The notes below the pieces were generated by a model. The model saw nothing but the letters and a program-made list of their open reading frames with translations, had not been told where the DNA came from and searched no databases. A DNA stretch of 64,000 nucleotides from Qipengyuania sp. S6317L1 (GTDB lineage Bacteria > Pseudomonadota > Alphaproteobacteria > Sphingomonadales > Sphingomonadaceae): contig NZ_JALKAJ010000005.1 in assembly GCF_023015615.1 (NCBI RefSeq), forward strand, positions 620,001 to 684,000. The letters run 5' to 3'. The stretch's first letter is position 1, and each line of letters opens with the position of its first letter. This document shows, piece after piece, positions 18,446-26,031 of this stretch. Made by a program: the position numbers and the translations under genes.

Positions 18446-18844
18446 TCCAGCGATTGCTCCCCGACCACTCACGAGATCGAAGAAGGGAGCGTTTTTGCAC
18501 CCAAGTTTGATGACAACGGTTTGCTGAGCGCAGTTGTGCTCGATTCCGAAACCAAACAGGTTTTGGTGGTTGCATTCATGAACGCAGAGAGCCTGGCGCA
18601 AACCCGCGAGAGTGGGAAGGTCACCTTCTGGTCGCGCTCGCGCAAGAAGCTTTGGATGAAGGGTGAGACATCCGGCCACGTGTTGCAGGTGAAAGAAATC
18701 CTCGTCGATTGCGACCAGGATGCGCTTGTTATTTATGCAAAGCCGGCCGGTCCGACCTGTCACACCGGTCGGACTTCCTGTTTCTACCGGAAGCTCGACC
18801 CGTCGGCAGATGACAGCGCAGCTCTCGTTAAGGTCAAGACTTGA
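18443..18844 (+). CDS. hisI: Phosphoribosyl-AMP cyclohydrolase
   Basis: HisI catalyses the third step of histidine biosynthesis, opening the adenine ring of phosphoribosyl-AMP. The protein (133 residues from TTG 18443) has the full set: LVVAFMNAESLAQTRESGKVTFWSRSRKKLWMKGETSGH, then DCDQDALVIYAKPAGPTCHTGRTSCFY with the zinc-binding cysteines and histidines. It is the monofunctional form, without a fused HisE domain. The gene stands alone, behind a structured spacer of about 400 bases. Its stop codon overlaps the -35 element proposed for the next gene. Confidence 0.95.
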   Translation: MSSDCSPTTHEIEEGSVFAPKFDDNGLLSAVVLDSETKQVLVVAFMNAESLAQTRESGKVTFWSRSRKKLWMKGETSGHVLQVKEILVDCDQDALVIYAKPAGPTCHTGRTSCFYRKLDPSADDSAALVKVKT

Positions 18845-18869
18845 CGCTCACGTAAGGGTAAGGTAATTC
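18841..18869 (+). promoter_or_regulatory. Predicted promoter and LiuR-like operator of the MerR regulator gene
   Basis: TTGACG (18841-18846), exactly 17 bases, then TAATTC (18864-18869) form a plausible sigma-70 promoter whose start point would fall at about 18876, at or next to the ATG at 18877. The -35 region TTGACGCTCACGTAAG is an imperfect palindrome of the TTnACGTnnACGTAA type that I recall for LiuR-like regulators. Autoregulation and a leaderless mRNA are inferred. Confidence 0.42.
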
Positions 18870-18876
18870 CTTGCCC

Positions 18877-19353
18877 ATGGACACGCATTCTGAATCGCTC
18901 GCTGACAATCGCTCACAGGCTGAGGGCACACGCAGAGAAGATTCCCGTCGGCAGGGGGCACACCTTGACCGCCCGGATGACCTGGCACGCGAACAGTTTT
19001 CGATTTCTGATCTCACATCGGAATTCGGCTGCACAGCACGTGCGCTTCGTTTCTATGAAGACGAAGGGCTGATTAGCCCGGCCCGCGTTGGCCTTACCCG
19101 GGTTTATTCAAAGCGCGACCGGGCTCGACTTGCCTGGATCATGCGCGCCAAGAATGTCGGGTTCAGCCTTACTGAAATTCGCGAGATGATCGACCTTTAC
19201 GATCTCGATGATGGCCGGGTGGAACAGCGCCGGGTCACCATCGAACGATGCCGCGCCCATATCTCCAAGCTGAAAGAGCAGCGTGCCGATATCGATTCGT
19301 CGATCAAAGAGCTCAGCGAATTTGTGAAAGAGATCGAGAAGCTCGACCTCTAG
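18877..19353 (+). CDS. MerR family transcriptional regulator (LiuR-like)
   Basis: This 158-residue regulator carries a MerR-type winged helix: FSISDLTSEFGCTARALRFYEDEGLISPARVGLTRVYSKRDRARL at about 41-85. A coiled-coil dimerisation helix with CRAHISKLKEQRADIDSSIKELSEF follows. A polar, disordered extension of about 40 residues precedes the helix-turn-helix, which is unusual for the family. It lacks metal-binding cysteines in the usual places. It lies directly upstream of an acyl-CoA dehydrogenase gene, as in LiuR-type control of branched-chain or fatty-acid breakdown. ATG 18877 is preferred to TTG 18871. Confidence 0.9.
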   Translation: MDTHSESLADNRSQAEGTRREDSRRQGAHLDRPDDLAREQFSISDLTSEFGCTARALRFYEDEGLISPARVGLTRVYSKRDRARLAWIMRAKNVGFSLTEIREMIDLYDLDDGRVEQRRVTIERCRAHISKLKEQRADIDSSIKELSEFVKEIEKLDL

Positions 19354-19371
19354 CCGCTCGCATTTCACCCC

Positions 19372-19389
19372 CGTTACTAACCTATAACG
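19372..19389 (+). promoter_or_regulatory. Inverted repeat over a -10-like element upstream of the acyl-CoA dehydrogenase
   Basis: CGTTA (19372-19376) and TAACG (19385-19389) flank eight bases and overlap TATAAC (19383-19388), a good -10 sequence 24 bases before the start. MerR-family activators bind between -35 and -10, so this is a candidate target of the adjacent regulator. The half-sites are short and no clear -35 is visible. Confidence 0.25.
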
Positions 19390-19411
19390 CTTCGATAAAA
19401 GGGATCACCCG

Positions 19412-21217
19412 ATGCCAACCTATACCGCTCCGACGCGCGACACGCGCTTTGTCCTCAACGAGATGCTTGATCTCGCAAGCTACGGCAACCTGCCGGGATT
19501 CGAGAACGCATCACAGGATCTGATCGACACGATCGTGAACGAGGCGGGCAAGTTTTGTTCCGAAGTCCTCGCACCGATTAACCAATCGGGCGACGAAGAG
19601 GGATGCACCCGCCATGAAGACGGGTCGGTGACCACCCCGAAAGGCTTTAAAGAAGCTTATGATGCCTATGTTGAGGGGGGGTGGGGCACTTTGGCAAAGC
19701 CGGAGGAGTTTGGCGGCCAAGGTCTCCCGCACACGCTTGCCATGGTGGTAGAGGAGTTCACCGCTGCTGCCAATCAGGCGTTTGGCATGTATCCCGGCCT
19801 CACCAATGGCGCCTCTGCCGCTCTCGAAGCGGCGGGCACTCAGGAACAGAAAGAAGCTTACCTCCCGAAAATGATCTCGGGCGAGTGGTCGGGCACAATG
19901 AACCTGACAGAACCGCATTGCGGCACTGACTTGGGCCTCATCCGCACGAAGGCTGAACCGCAGGCCGATGGCTCTTACAAGATCACCGGCACCAAGATCT
20001 TTATCTCGGCAGGCGAGCATGACCTGACCAGCAACATCATTCACCTTGTGCTTGCGAAAACGCCCGGTGCACCGGACAGTTCGAAGGGCATTTCGCTCTT
20101 TATCGTACCCAAGTTCATTCTTGATGAGAACGGCGAACCGGGCGAGCGCAATGGCGTCACGTGTGGTTCGATTGAGAAGAAGATGGGCATCCACGGCAAT
20201 GCAACCTGCGTCCTCAACTACGACGAGGCGACAGGCTATATGCTGGGCGAAGAGAACAAGGGTCTTGCCGCCATGTTCGTGATGATGAACGCGGCGCGTC
20301 TGGGTGTGGGCCTTCAGGGGCTTGCTCAGGCAGAAGTTTCTTATCAGAACGCCGTCAGCTATGCGGTGGACCGCCGCCAGGGCCGCGCGCTTTCCGGTTC
20401 TGCCGAACCGGAAGCAAAGGCCGATCCGATCTTCGTGCACCCCGATGTGCGCCGGATGTTGATGGACGCGAAAGTCTTCAACGAAGGCATGCGCGCGCTG
20501 TGCCTTTGGGGCGCTCTTCAAGTAGACCTCACGCACAAGGCGCAAACCGAAGAAGAGCGTCAGCTTGCCGACGATCTTATCGGTCTCATGACCCCGGTCA
20601 TCAAGGGCTACGGCACCGACAAGGGCTATGACATCGCCAACAATATGCAGCAGGTTTATGGCGGCCACGGCTATGTGCGCGAGTGGGGCATGGAACAGTT
20701 CGTGCGCGATGCCCGCATCGCAATGATCTATGAAGGCACCAACGGCGTTCAGGCGATGGATCTTTGCGGGCGCAAACTTGCAAGCAAGGGCGGCCGCGCG
20801 ATCCAGGCGTTCTTCAAGATGATTGACGATGAGATTGCAGACGCCAAAGAAAACGAAGCGCTCGCGGACTTCGCTGGCAAGCTTGAAAAAGCACTTGGCG
20901 AGCAGAAGCAAGCGACCATGTGGTTCATGCAAAATGCAATGTCGAACCCCAATCACCTTGGCGCAGGCGCGCACCACTACATGCACATCATGGGCATCGT
21001 GACGCTTGGCTTCTTCTGGTTGAAGCAAGTCAAAACTGCTTCGGCAGCGCTTGCTGGCAATCCGGACGATAAAGCGTTCTACGAAGCAAAGATGACCTCG
21101 GCTGCTTACTATGCAGAGCGTTTTCTGCCAGACGCAGGCGCGCTTCGTCGCAAGCTTGAGGCGGGCAGCGAAAACATGATGGCGCTTCCAGAAGAGGCGT
21201 TCTCAACCGCCGCCTAA
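19412..21217 (+). CDS. Acyl-CoA dehydrogenase, long form (DmdC/AcdA type)
   Basis: This 601-residue FAD enzyme oxidises an acyl-CoA thioester to the 2-enoyl-CoA, passing electrons to ETF. Order: N-terminal helical domain, the MNLTEPHCGTDLG/KIFISAGEHDLT flavin loops (about 165-205), the helical C-terminal domain with QQVYGGHGYVREWGMEQFVRDARIAMIYEGTNGVQ (catalytic Glu441), and the extra C-terminal domain of the approximately 600-residue group. That group includes 3-methylmercaptopropionyl-CoA dehydrogenases and long-chain enzymes, so the chain length is not settled. It follows the MerR regulator by 58 bases and ends at a terminator. Confidence 0.93.
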   Translation: MPTYTAPTRDTRFVLNEMLDLASYGNLPGFENASQDLIDTIVNEAGKFCSEVLAPINQSGDEEGCTRHEDGSVTTPKGFKEAYDAYVEGGWGTLAKPEEFGGQGLPHTLAMVVEEFTAAANQAFGMYPGLTNGASAALEAAGTQEQKEAYLPKMISGEWSGTMNLTEPHCGTDLGLIRTKAEPQADGSYKITGTKIFISAGEHDLTSNIIHLVLAKTPGAPDSSKGISLFIVPKFILDENGEPGERNGVTCGSIEKKMGIHGNATCVLNYDEATGYMLGEENKGLAAMFVMMNAARLGVGLQGLAQAEVSYQNAVSYAVDRRQGRALSGSAEPEAKADPIFVHPDVRRMLMDAKVFNEGMRALCLWGALQVDLTHKAQTEEERQLADDLIGLMTPVIKGYGTDKGYDIANNMQQVYGGHGYVREWGMEQFVRDARIAMIYEGTNGVQAMDLCGRKLASKGGRAIQAFFKMIDDEIADAKENEALADFAGKLEKALGEQKQATMWFMQNAMSNPNHLGAGAHHYMHIMGIVTLGFFWLKQVKTASAALAGNPDDKAFYEAKMTSAAYYAERFLPDAGALRRKLEAGSENMMALPEEAFSTAA

Positions 21218-21244
21218 GCATTCACTTGATCGGAAGATCACAAG

Positions 21245-21277
21245 GCCCTCGTTAGCTTCGTGCTGGCGGGGGCTTTT
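21245..21277 (+). terminator. Rho-independent terminator after the acyl-CoA dehydrogenase
   Basis: GCCCTCGTTAGC pairs along all 12 bases with GCTGGCGGGGGC, allowing three G-U pairs, around loop TTCGT, and TTTT follows. It begins 27 bases after the stop codon. Confidence 0.85.
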
Positions 21278-21350
21278 CCTCGTGCATCGCGCTTGCCAGA
21301 TGATGGCTCTCCCAATAGCCTGCGACGCAAGCAATTTTGGGAGAGAGATT

Positions 21351-23621
21351 ATGCGCGTATTGGCTCAGGGATTTGGGGCGCTTCTGGCATCAACCGCTTT
21401 GGCCGGCGCTGCGCTCGCTGACGATCACAGCCCGTACAGCGCCGAGATCACTCGTACCACGCACAATATCGCGCATATCGATGCCGGAACATGGGAAGGG
21501 GTGGGCTACGGCGTCGCCTATGCTTATGCCGAGGATAATATCTGCATGCTGGCCGAAGAATTCGTCAGCGTGCGGGGGGAGCGATCGCTCTTTTTCGGGC
21601 CAGAAGGCAAAAACGAGCTCGGCTTAAGGGGCGCAGACAACCTCACCTCCGACATCTTTTTCCGCAGTCAGATTGACTTGCCCGCCCTGCGCGAAGGGGC
21701 GCAACAAACGAGCACTGAGACACAGGCGCTGATGGCGGGATATGTGGCGGGCTATAACCGCTTCTTGTACGACAACCCTGTTTCGACCCTGCCAGAGCGA
21801 TGCCGCGATGCCGATTGGGTGCGCCCGATTACGTCGGACGATATGCTGCGCCTGACTGAAAAAACCATGCTGCTCGCGAGTTCGCTCGCGCTTGCAGGCG
21901 GGATTGCAAATGCACAGCCGCCGAGCGGCGGGCAGGCCTCGGCGAAGATCAAAACCCTCACATTCCCTGCGCCGCCCGAGCCTAGCTATGGCAGCAATGG
22001 CTGGGCCTTTGGCTCGGATGTGACTGCGGATGGCAAGGGCCTTCTTATCGGCAACCCCCACTTCCCGTGGGAGGGACCAGCGCGCTTCTGGCAGATGCAT
22101 GTGCGCGGGCCCGATGGCTATGACGTGATGGGAGTGGGGCTTGCCGGTACGCCGTTGCCAACGCTTGGCTTTAACAAGGATGTCGCCTGGACCCATACGG
22201 TTACGAAGGCGCGCCATTTCACCGTCTATATGCTGGCGCTCGATCCTTCGGACCCGACGTACTACATGGTCGATGGTGAGAGCGTGCCGATGGAAGAGAT
22301 CACGGTCAGCGTCCCCATGCCAGAAGGCGAGGAGCCGGTTGAACGCACGCTCTACTCCACGCAATTCGGGCGGATCGTCACAGTCGAAGGCACGCCGATG
22401 CAATGGCAGCCGAGCATGGCCTTCGCTCTGAAAGACGCAAACTCCGGCAACCAGCGCGGCATGGATACATGGCTGCAAATGGGCAGGGCGAGCAATGTCG
22501 GCGAAGTCGAGGCCGCGGTCAGCGAAACGCTCGGTATTCCGTGGGTGAACACCATCGCAGCCGATCGCGAGGGCAACGCGCTTCACGCGGACATCACCGC
22601 GGTCCCGAACGTGAGCCCAGAGTTCGCTCAGACCTGCGGGACGCCGTTTTCCGGAATGGTCGCCGACCAGGTGACACTGCTGGACGGCACCCGCTCGGCC
22701 TGTGACTGGAGCGCGGTGGCAAGCGAAGGCGCGGTCCCCTGGCTCCTGCCCGCAAGCGATCAGGCATCGCGAACCCGCACCGATTACGTGACCAATTCCA
22801 ATGACAGCTATTGGTTGAGCCACGCGGGCGAGCCATACCGCGAACTCTCGCCGATCCTCGGCGCGTATAAGACCCAGCTCTCCTTGCGCTCCCGCTCGAA
22901 CTACACCGAGACAGAGGCGACCCTTGCCGAAGCACCAATGGATCACGCCCGCGCCAAGGAACTCGTTTTCGGCAATAAGGTGCTTGCCGCCGACATGACG
23001 CTCGATGCGTTGCTCGCAGAATGCGAGGGTAGCAATTCGCTTTCCGAGGCCTGCGGCGTGCTCGCCAATTGGGATCGCCGCGTAAATATCGACAGCAACG
23101 GCGCACACCTATTCCTTGCCTTCTGGGACAAGGTTCGCCGGTCCAATGACTTGTGGGAGGTGCCCTTCGACAAGGACGCGCCCATAGCAACGCCATCCGG
23201 ATTTAAGGCGGGCGCCCCCATGCTCGAAAAGCTTGGCGAGGCCGCCGAAGAGCTCACCGCCAAAGGCATCGCTCTCGACGCGCCATGGGGCATGGTGCAG
23301 ACTCGTATGGATGGCGAAGAGTCAATTCCCATCCACGGCGCAACGGGCCTTGCGGGTATTCTCAACATGCAGGAATCAATTGAGATCGAAGGCGGCCTGA
23401 CCCCGCGCCATGGCTCAAGCTATATCCAGATTATCGGTTTTGATGACGATGGCCCCGTCGCCGATGCAATCCTGAGCTATTCGCAAAGCGCCAATCCAGC
23501 ATCGCCCTTCTACGCTGATCAAACGCGGCTTTACTCGGCCAAGGAATGGCACCGCCTGCCGTTCTCCGACGAGGAGATCGAGGCGGCGCGTATCGGGGAA
23601 ACCGTTTCGATTAGCGAATAG
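21351..23621 (+). CDS. Penicillin acylase family (Ntn hydrolase) amidase, periplasmic
   Basis: The family hydrolyses amides such as beta-lactam side chains, cyclic lipopeptides and acyl-homoserine lactones, after autocatalytic cleavage. The start at 21351 has a GGAGAG ribosome site and gives 756 residues. MRVLAQGFGALLASTALAGAALADD is a signal peptide. The nucleophile loop is SYGSNGWAFGSD, predicting cleavage before Ser215. This leaves an alpha chain of about 190 residues, a spacer and a beta chain of about 540. HFPWEGPARFWQMHV and the downstream TNSNDSYW (catalytic Asn) agree. The length resembles PvdQ/AhlM-type acylases, but the substrate is not predictable. Convergent with the DLH gene, 3 bases apart. 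Confidence 0.9.
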   Translation: MRVLAQGFGALLASTALAGAALADDHSPYSAEITRTTHNIAHIDAGTWEGVGYGVAYAYAEDNICMLAEEFVSVRGERSLFFGPEGKNELGLRGADNLTSDIFFRSQIDLPALREGAQQTSTETQALMAGYVAGYNRFLYDNPVSTLPERCRDADWVRPITSDDMLRLTEKTMLLASSLALAGGIANAQPPSGGQASAKIKTLTFPAPPEPSYGSNGWAFGSDVTADGKGLLIGNPHFPWEGPARFWQMHVRGPDGYDVMGVGLAGTPLPTLGFNKDVAWTHTVTKARHFTVYMLALDPSDPTYYMVDGESVPMEEITVSVPMPEGEEPVERTLYSTQFGRIVTVEGTPMQWQPSMAFALKDANSGNQRGMDTWLQMGRASNVGEVEAAVSETLGIPWVNTIAADREGNALHADITAVPNVSPEFAQTCGTPFSGMVADQVTLLDGTRSACDWSAVASEGAVPWLLPASDQASRTRTDYVTNSNDSYWLSHAGEPYRELSPILGAYKTQLSLRSRSNYTETEATLAEAPMDHARAKELVFGNKVLAADMTLDALLAECEGSNSLSEACGVLANWDRRVNIDSNGAHLFLAFWDKVRRSNDLWEVPFDKDAPIATPSGFKAGAPMLEKLGEAAEELTAKGIALDAPWGMVQTRMDGEESIPIHGATGLAGILNMQESIEIEGGLTPRHGSSYIQIIGFDDDGPVADAILSYSQSANPASPFYADQTRLYSAKEWHRLPFSDEEIEAARIGETVSISE

Positions 23622-23624
23622 GGT

Positions 23625-24323
23625 TCAGTCGAGGCATTCGTTGAACAACGCAAGCATCGCGTTCCAGCTTTGTTGTTCAGCGCTCTTGTCGAAGGCGGGA
23701 TTTGCGGCGCCGTCGAAGCGGACCGGCATTGTAAATCCATGATCGACGCCTGCGTAGGAATGGAAATGCCAATCCGCATCGGCAGCATCCATTTCTTCCC
23801 AGAAGGCCAGGACTTGTGCGCGCGGGACCATCGCGTCGGCGTCACCATGGCAGACGAGGATACGCTGCTTGATCTTGTCGCTCGCGGGCAAGGGCGTGTC
23901 GAGCAGCCCGTGAAAGCTGGCAACAGCGACCAAATCCTGTCCCTCGCGCGCCATTTCGAGGACCGCCTTACCGCCAAGGCAATATCCAATCGCAAGCTGT
24001 GGGATTGCGTTGGTAAGCTTTCGCATTGTGTCAAGTGAGGCGCGAAGTCGCGTGCGCATCGCAGCGGGATCGCTTGTCAGGGTTTCCATGGCGGTGAAAG
24101 CCTCGTCAAATGTCGACGGCGCAGCTGGTCCGTAGAAGTCGCCGATAAAAACCGCATAACCTTCTTCCACCAGTCGCAACGCTTTCTCTTCGACACCCGG
24201 CGTTGTGTTCATAAAGGTCGGGTAAATCGTGATCGCCGCGCGTGCAGTTCCGCGGGGATTTGCGAACAATCCCCGCAGCGCCGTATCGCCATCGGCGTAA
24301 TCGACAGTTTCCAGTTTGGTCAT
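23625..24323 (-). CDS. Dienelactone hydrolase family protein
   Basis: An alpha/beta hydrolase of the dienelactone hydrolase family, 232 residues. The nucleophile elbow is IGYCLGGKAVLEMA (Cys nucleophile). The acid lies in CHGDADAMVP and the histidine in YAGVDHGFT, a complete Cys-Asp-His triad. Characterised relatives hydrolyse dienelactones in chloroaromatic breakdown or act on other small esters; nothing nearby indicates an aromatic pathway. The ATG at 24323 has a GAGGAAG ribosome site and overlaps the stop of the LpxO-like hydroxylase (TGATG), so the two are probably co-translated. Confidence 0.9.
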   Translation of the reverse strand: MTKLETVDYADGDTALRGLFANPRGTARAAITIYPTFMNTTPGVEEKALRLVEEGYAVFIGDFYGPAAPSTFDEAFTAMETLTSDPAAMRTRLRASLDTMRKLTNAIPQLAIGYCLGGKAVLEMAREGQDLVAVASFHGLLDTPLPASDKIKQRILVCHGDADAMVPRAQVLAFWEEMDAADADWHFHSYAGVDHGFTMPVRFDGAANPAFDKSAEQQSWNAMLALFNECLD

Positions 24324-25087
24324 CACACTTCCTCGTTCGCCTCTGCAATTGCGAAGGCCTCTTCCCATTTGTCGAAGTTCTTGCGCGCGTCTTGTACGAA
24401 AGGCGACTTACGAATGGCCCAAAGCCATGCGTCGTGGACGAGCTTGCCGGGAAAGCGCATCGGGCGCTTCACCTGAACGAGCAGAATGACGCGCGTCTCG
24501 TCCGTTTCATTGGCGACCTGATGCACGAAGCAATCGTCGAAAATGAGCCATTCGCCGTTCTTCCAATGGGCGCGTTGACCTTCGACTTCGATCCAGCAGT
24601 TGGAAGTGTCTTTCGGGACTTTCACTCCGAGATGACAGGTAATGAGCCCCCGCGTAACTCCGCGGTGAGGAGGGATGGTTGCCCCCGGATCGAGGATGGA
24701 GAAAAAGGCAGAGTTCAAATCCGGCACTTTCTCCATCAGCGCAGCGGTCTTGGGAGCGCGGCCGCAGTTTTCGGGGACCTTGTAGCCGTAGCCGATGAGG
24801 AAAAACGAGCGCCATTTCCCATCGCGCCCGGTGTTGCGGTGGTCAGGCGAAAGCTCGCGTAAAGGCGGGATCGCATCGCGGTGTTTGACGACCGCCTCCG
24901 CTTCCGCGGCGACTTCCTCCCAATGATCAGCGATATGCCTGGTCCAGTCGAAGTGTTTTTCGCTCAGGATTGGCTTGACCGGGATCTTCGAACTGGCGGT
25001 GCTGATCTGGTCGATGCGCGAGCGCAGCTTAGAGCCTACCCAGATGATCCACGGTCTCGTCTCGGGGCCTTTCTCCTGCTCTTGCAT
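24323..25087 (-). CDS. Aspartyl/asparaginyl beta-hydroxylase family protein (LpxO-like)
   Basis: A 254-residue 2-oxoglutarate/Fe(II) oxygenase of the Asp/Asn hydroxylase family, which includes LpxO, the lipid A 2-hydroxylase. Visible motifs are WRSFFLIGYG, AFFSILDPGATIPPHRGVTRGLITCHLGV with the first iron histidine, EWLIFDDCFVHQVANETDETRVILLVQV with the distal His and the 2-oxoglutarate Arg. No strong membrane anchor is seen. Sphingomonads make 2-hydroxymyristate-containing sphingolipids, so fatty-acyl 2-hydroxylation is a reasonable but unproven role. It ends overlapping the DLH gene and lies 20 bases downstream of cysK. Confidence 0.88.
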   Translation of the reverse strand: MQEQEKGPETRPWIIWVGSKLRSRIDQISTASSKIPVKPILSEKHFDWTRHIADHWEEVAAEAEAVVKHRDAIPPLRELSPDHRNTGRDGKWRSFFLIGYGYKVPENCGRAPKTAALMEKVPDLNSAFFSILDPGATIPPHRGVTRGLITCHLGVKVPKDTSNCWIEVEGQRAHWKNGEWLIFDDCFVHQVANETDETRVILLVQVKRPMRFPGKLVHDAWLWAIRKSPFVQDARKNFDKWEEAFAIAEANEEV

Positions 25088-25107
25088 TGCTCGTCCGCCA
25101 CCGGGCT

Positions 25108-26028
25108 CTATTCAACCGGCAGGAAATCCGGCACGGATAGATAACGCTCACCCGTATCGTAATTGAAGCCCATGACCCGCGCACCTGCGTTCAGTTCAGG
25201 CAGTTTCTGCGCGATGGCGGCAAGCGTTGCACCTGAAGAGATGCCGACCAACATGCCCTCTTCGCGGGCGGCCCTCCGAGCCATTTCCTTGGCCTCGTCG
25301 GCATCCACCTTGATCGCGCCGTCGATGGCGTCGGTATGAAGGTTTCCGGGGATGAAGCCAGCGCCAATCCCTTGAATCGGGTGAGGGCCGGGTTCGCCGC
25401 CATTGATGACGGGGGAAAGTACAGGCTCAACACCGTAAGCCTTGAAACCGCTCCAGTGCTTCTTCAGCTCTTCCGCGCAACCCGTAAGGTGACCGCCAGT
25501 GCCGACGCCGGTAATCATCACATCGATAGGCGCATCAGCGAAATCGCTGAGAATTTCTTTGGCCGTTGTGCGCGCATGCACTTCGGGGTTCGCGCCATTG
25601 TCAAACTGGCTCGGCATCCAGGCGCCGTCGGTCGTTTCAACGATCTCAGTCGCGCGCGCGATCGCACCCTTCATTCCCTTTTCCTTGGGCGTAAGGTCGA
25701 AGGTCGCTCCATAGGCAAGCATCAGGCGGCGCCGCTCTATCGACATACTTTCCGGCATGACGAGAACGAGGGTATATCCTTTGACTGCGGCGACCATGGC
25801 AAGGCCGATACCGGTATTGCCGCTGGTTGGTTCAACGATGGTTCCGCCAGGCTCCAAAAGCCCTTTCGCCTCCGCATCTTCGACCATGGCAAGCGCAATG
25901 CGGTCCTTGATCGAGCCGCCGGGATTGGCGCGCTCTGATTTCAGCCAGACCTCGTGATCGGGGAACAGTTTGGACAACCGGATGTGCGGTGTGTTGCCGA
26001 TGGTTTCGAGAATATTGGCGGCTTTCAT
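25108..26028 (-). CDS. cysK: Cysteine synthase A
   Basis: CysK makes L-cysteine from O-acetylserine and sulfide using pyridoxal phosphate. The 306-residue protein has IGNTPHIRL, the PLP lysine in [12 protein letters not shown], the substrate loop [14 protein letters not shown], the phosphate-binding [10 protein letters not shown] and the C-terminal [10 protein letters not shown]. Length and motifs are standard. The ATG lies 3 bases downstream of the MFS gene stop on the minus strand, so MFS-cysK-hydroxylase-DLH may be one transcription unit. Confidence 0.96.
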   Translation of the reverse strand: MKAANILETIGNTPHIRLSKLFPDHEVWLKSERANPGGSIKDRIALAMVEDAEAKGLLEPGGTIVEPTSGNTGIGLAMVAAVKGYTLVLVMPESMSIERRRLMLAYGATFDLTPKEKGMKGAIARATEIVETTDGAWMPSQFDNGANPEVHARTTAKEILSDFADAPIDVMITGVGTGGHLTGCAEELKKHWSGFKAYGVEPVLSPVINGGEPGPHPIQGIGAGFIPGNLHTDAIDGAIKVDADEAKEMARRAAREEGMLVGISSGATLAAIAQKLPELNAGARVMGFNYDTGERYLSVPDFLPVE

Positions 26029-26031
26029 GGG

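Noticed and set aside
19511..21028. A 505-codon open frame antisense to the acyl-CoA dehydrogenase
   Set aside because: Its translation has no family pattern and is typical of the mirror frame of a GC-rich gene. The forward gene has complete catalytic motifs.
21624..23108. A 494-codon open frame antisense to the penicillin-acylase gene
   Set aside because: Low-complexity, Arg/His-rich translation without motifs; the plus-strand acylase is complete and has a signal peptide and nucleophile loop.
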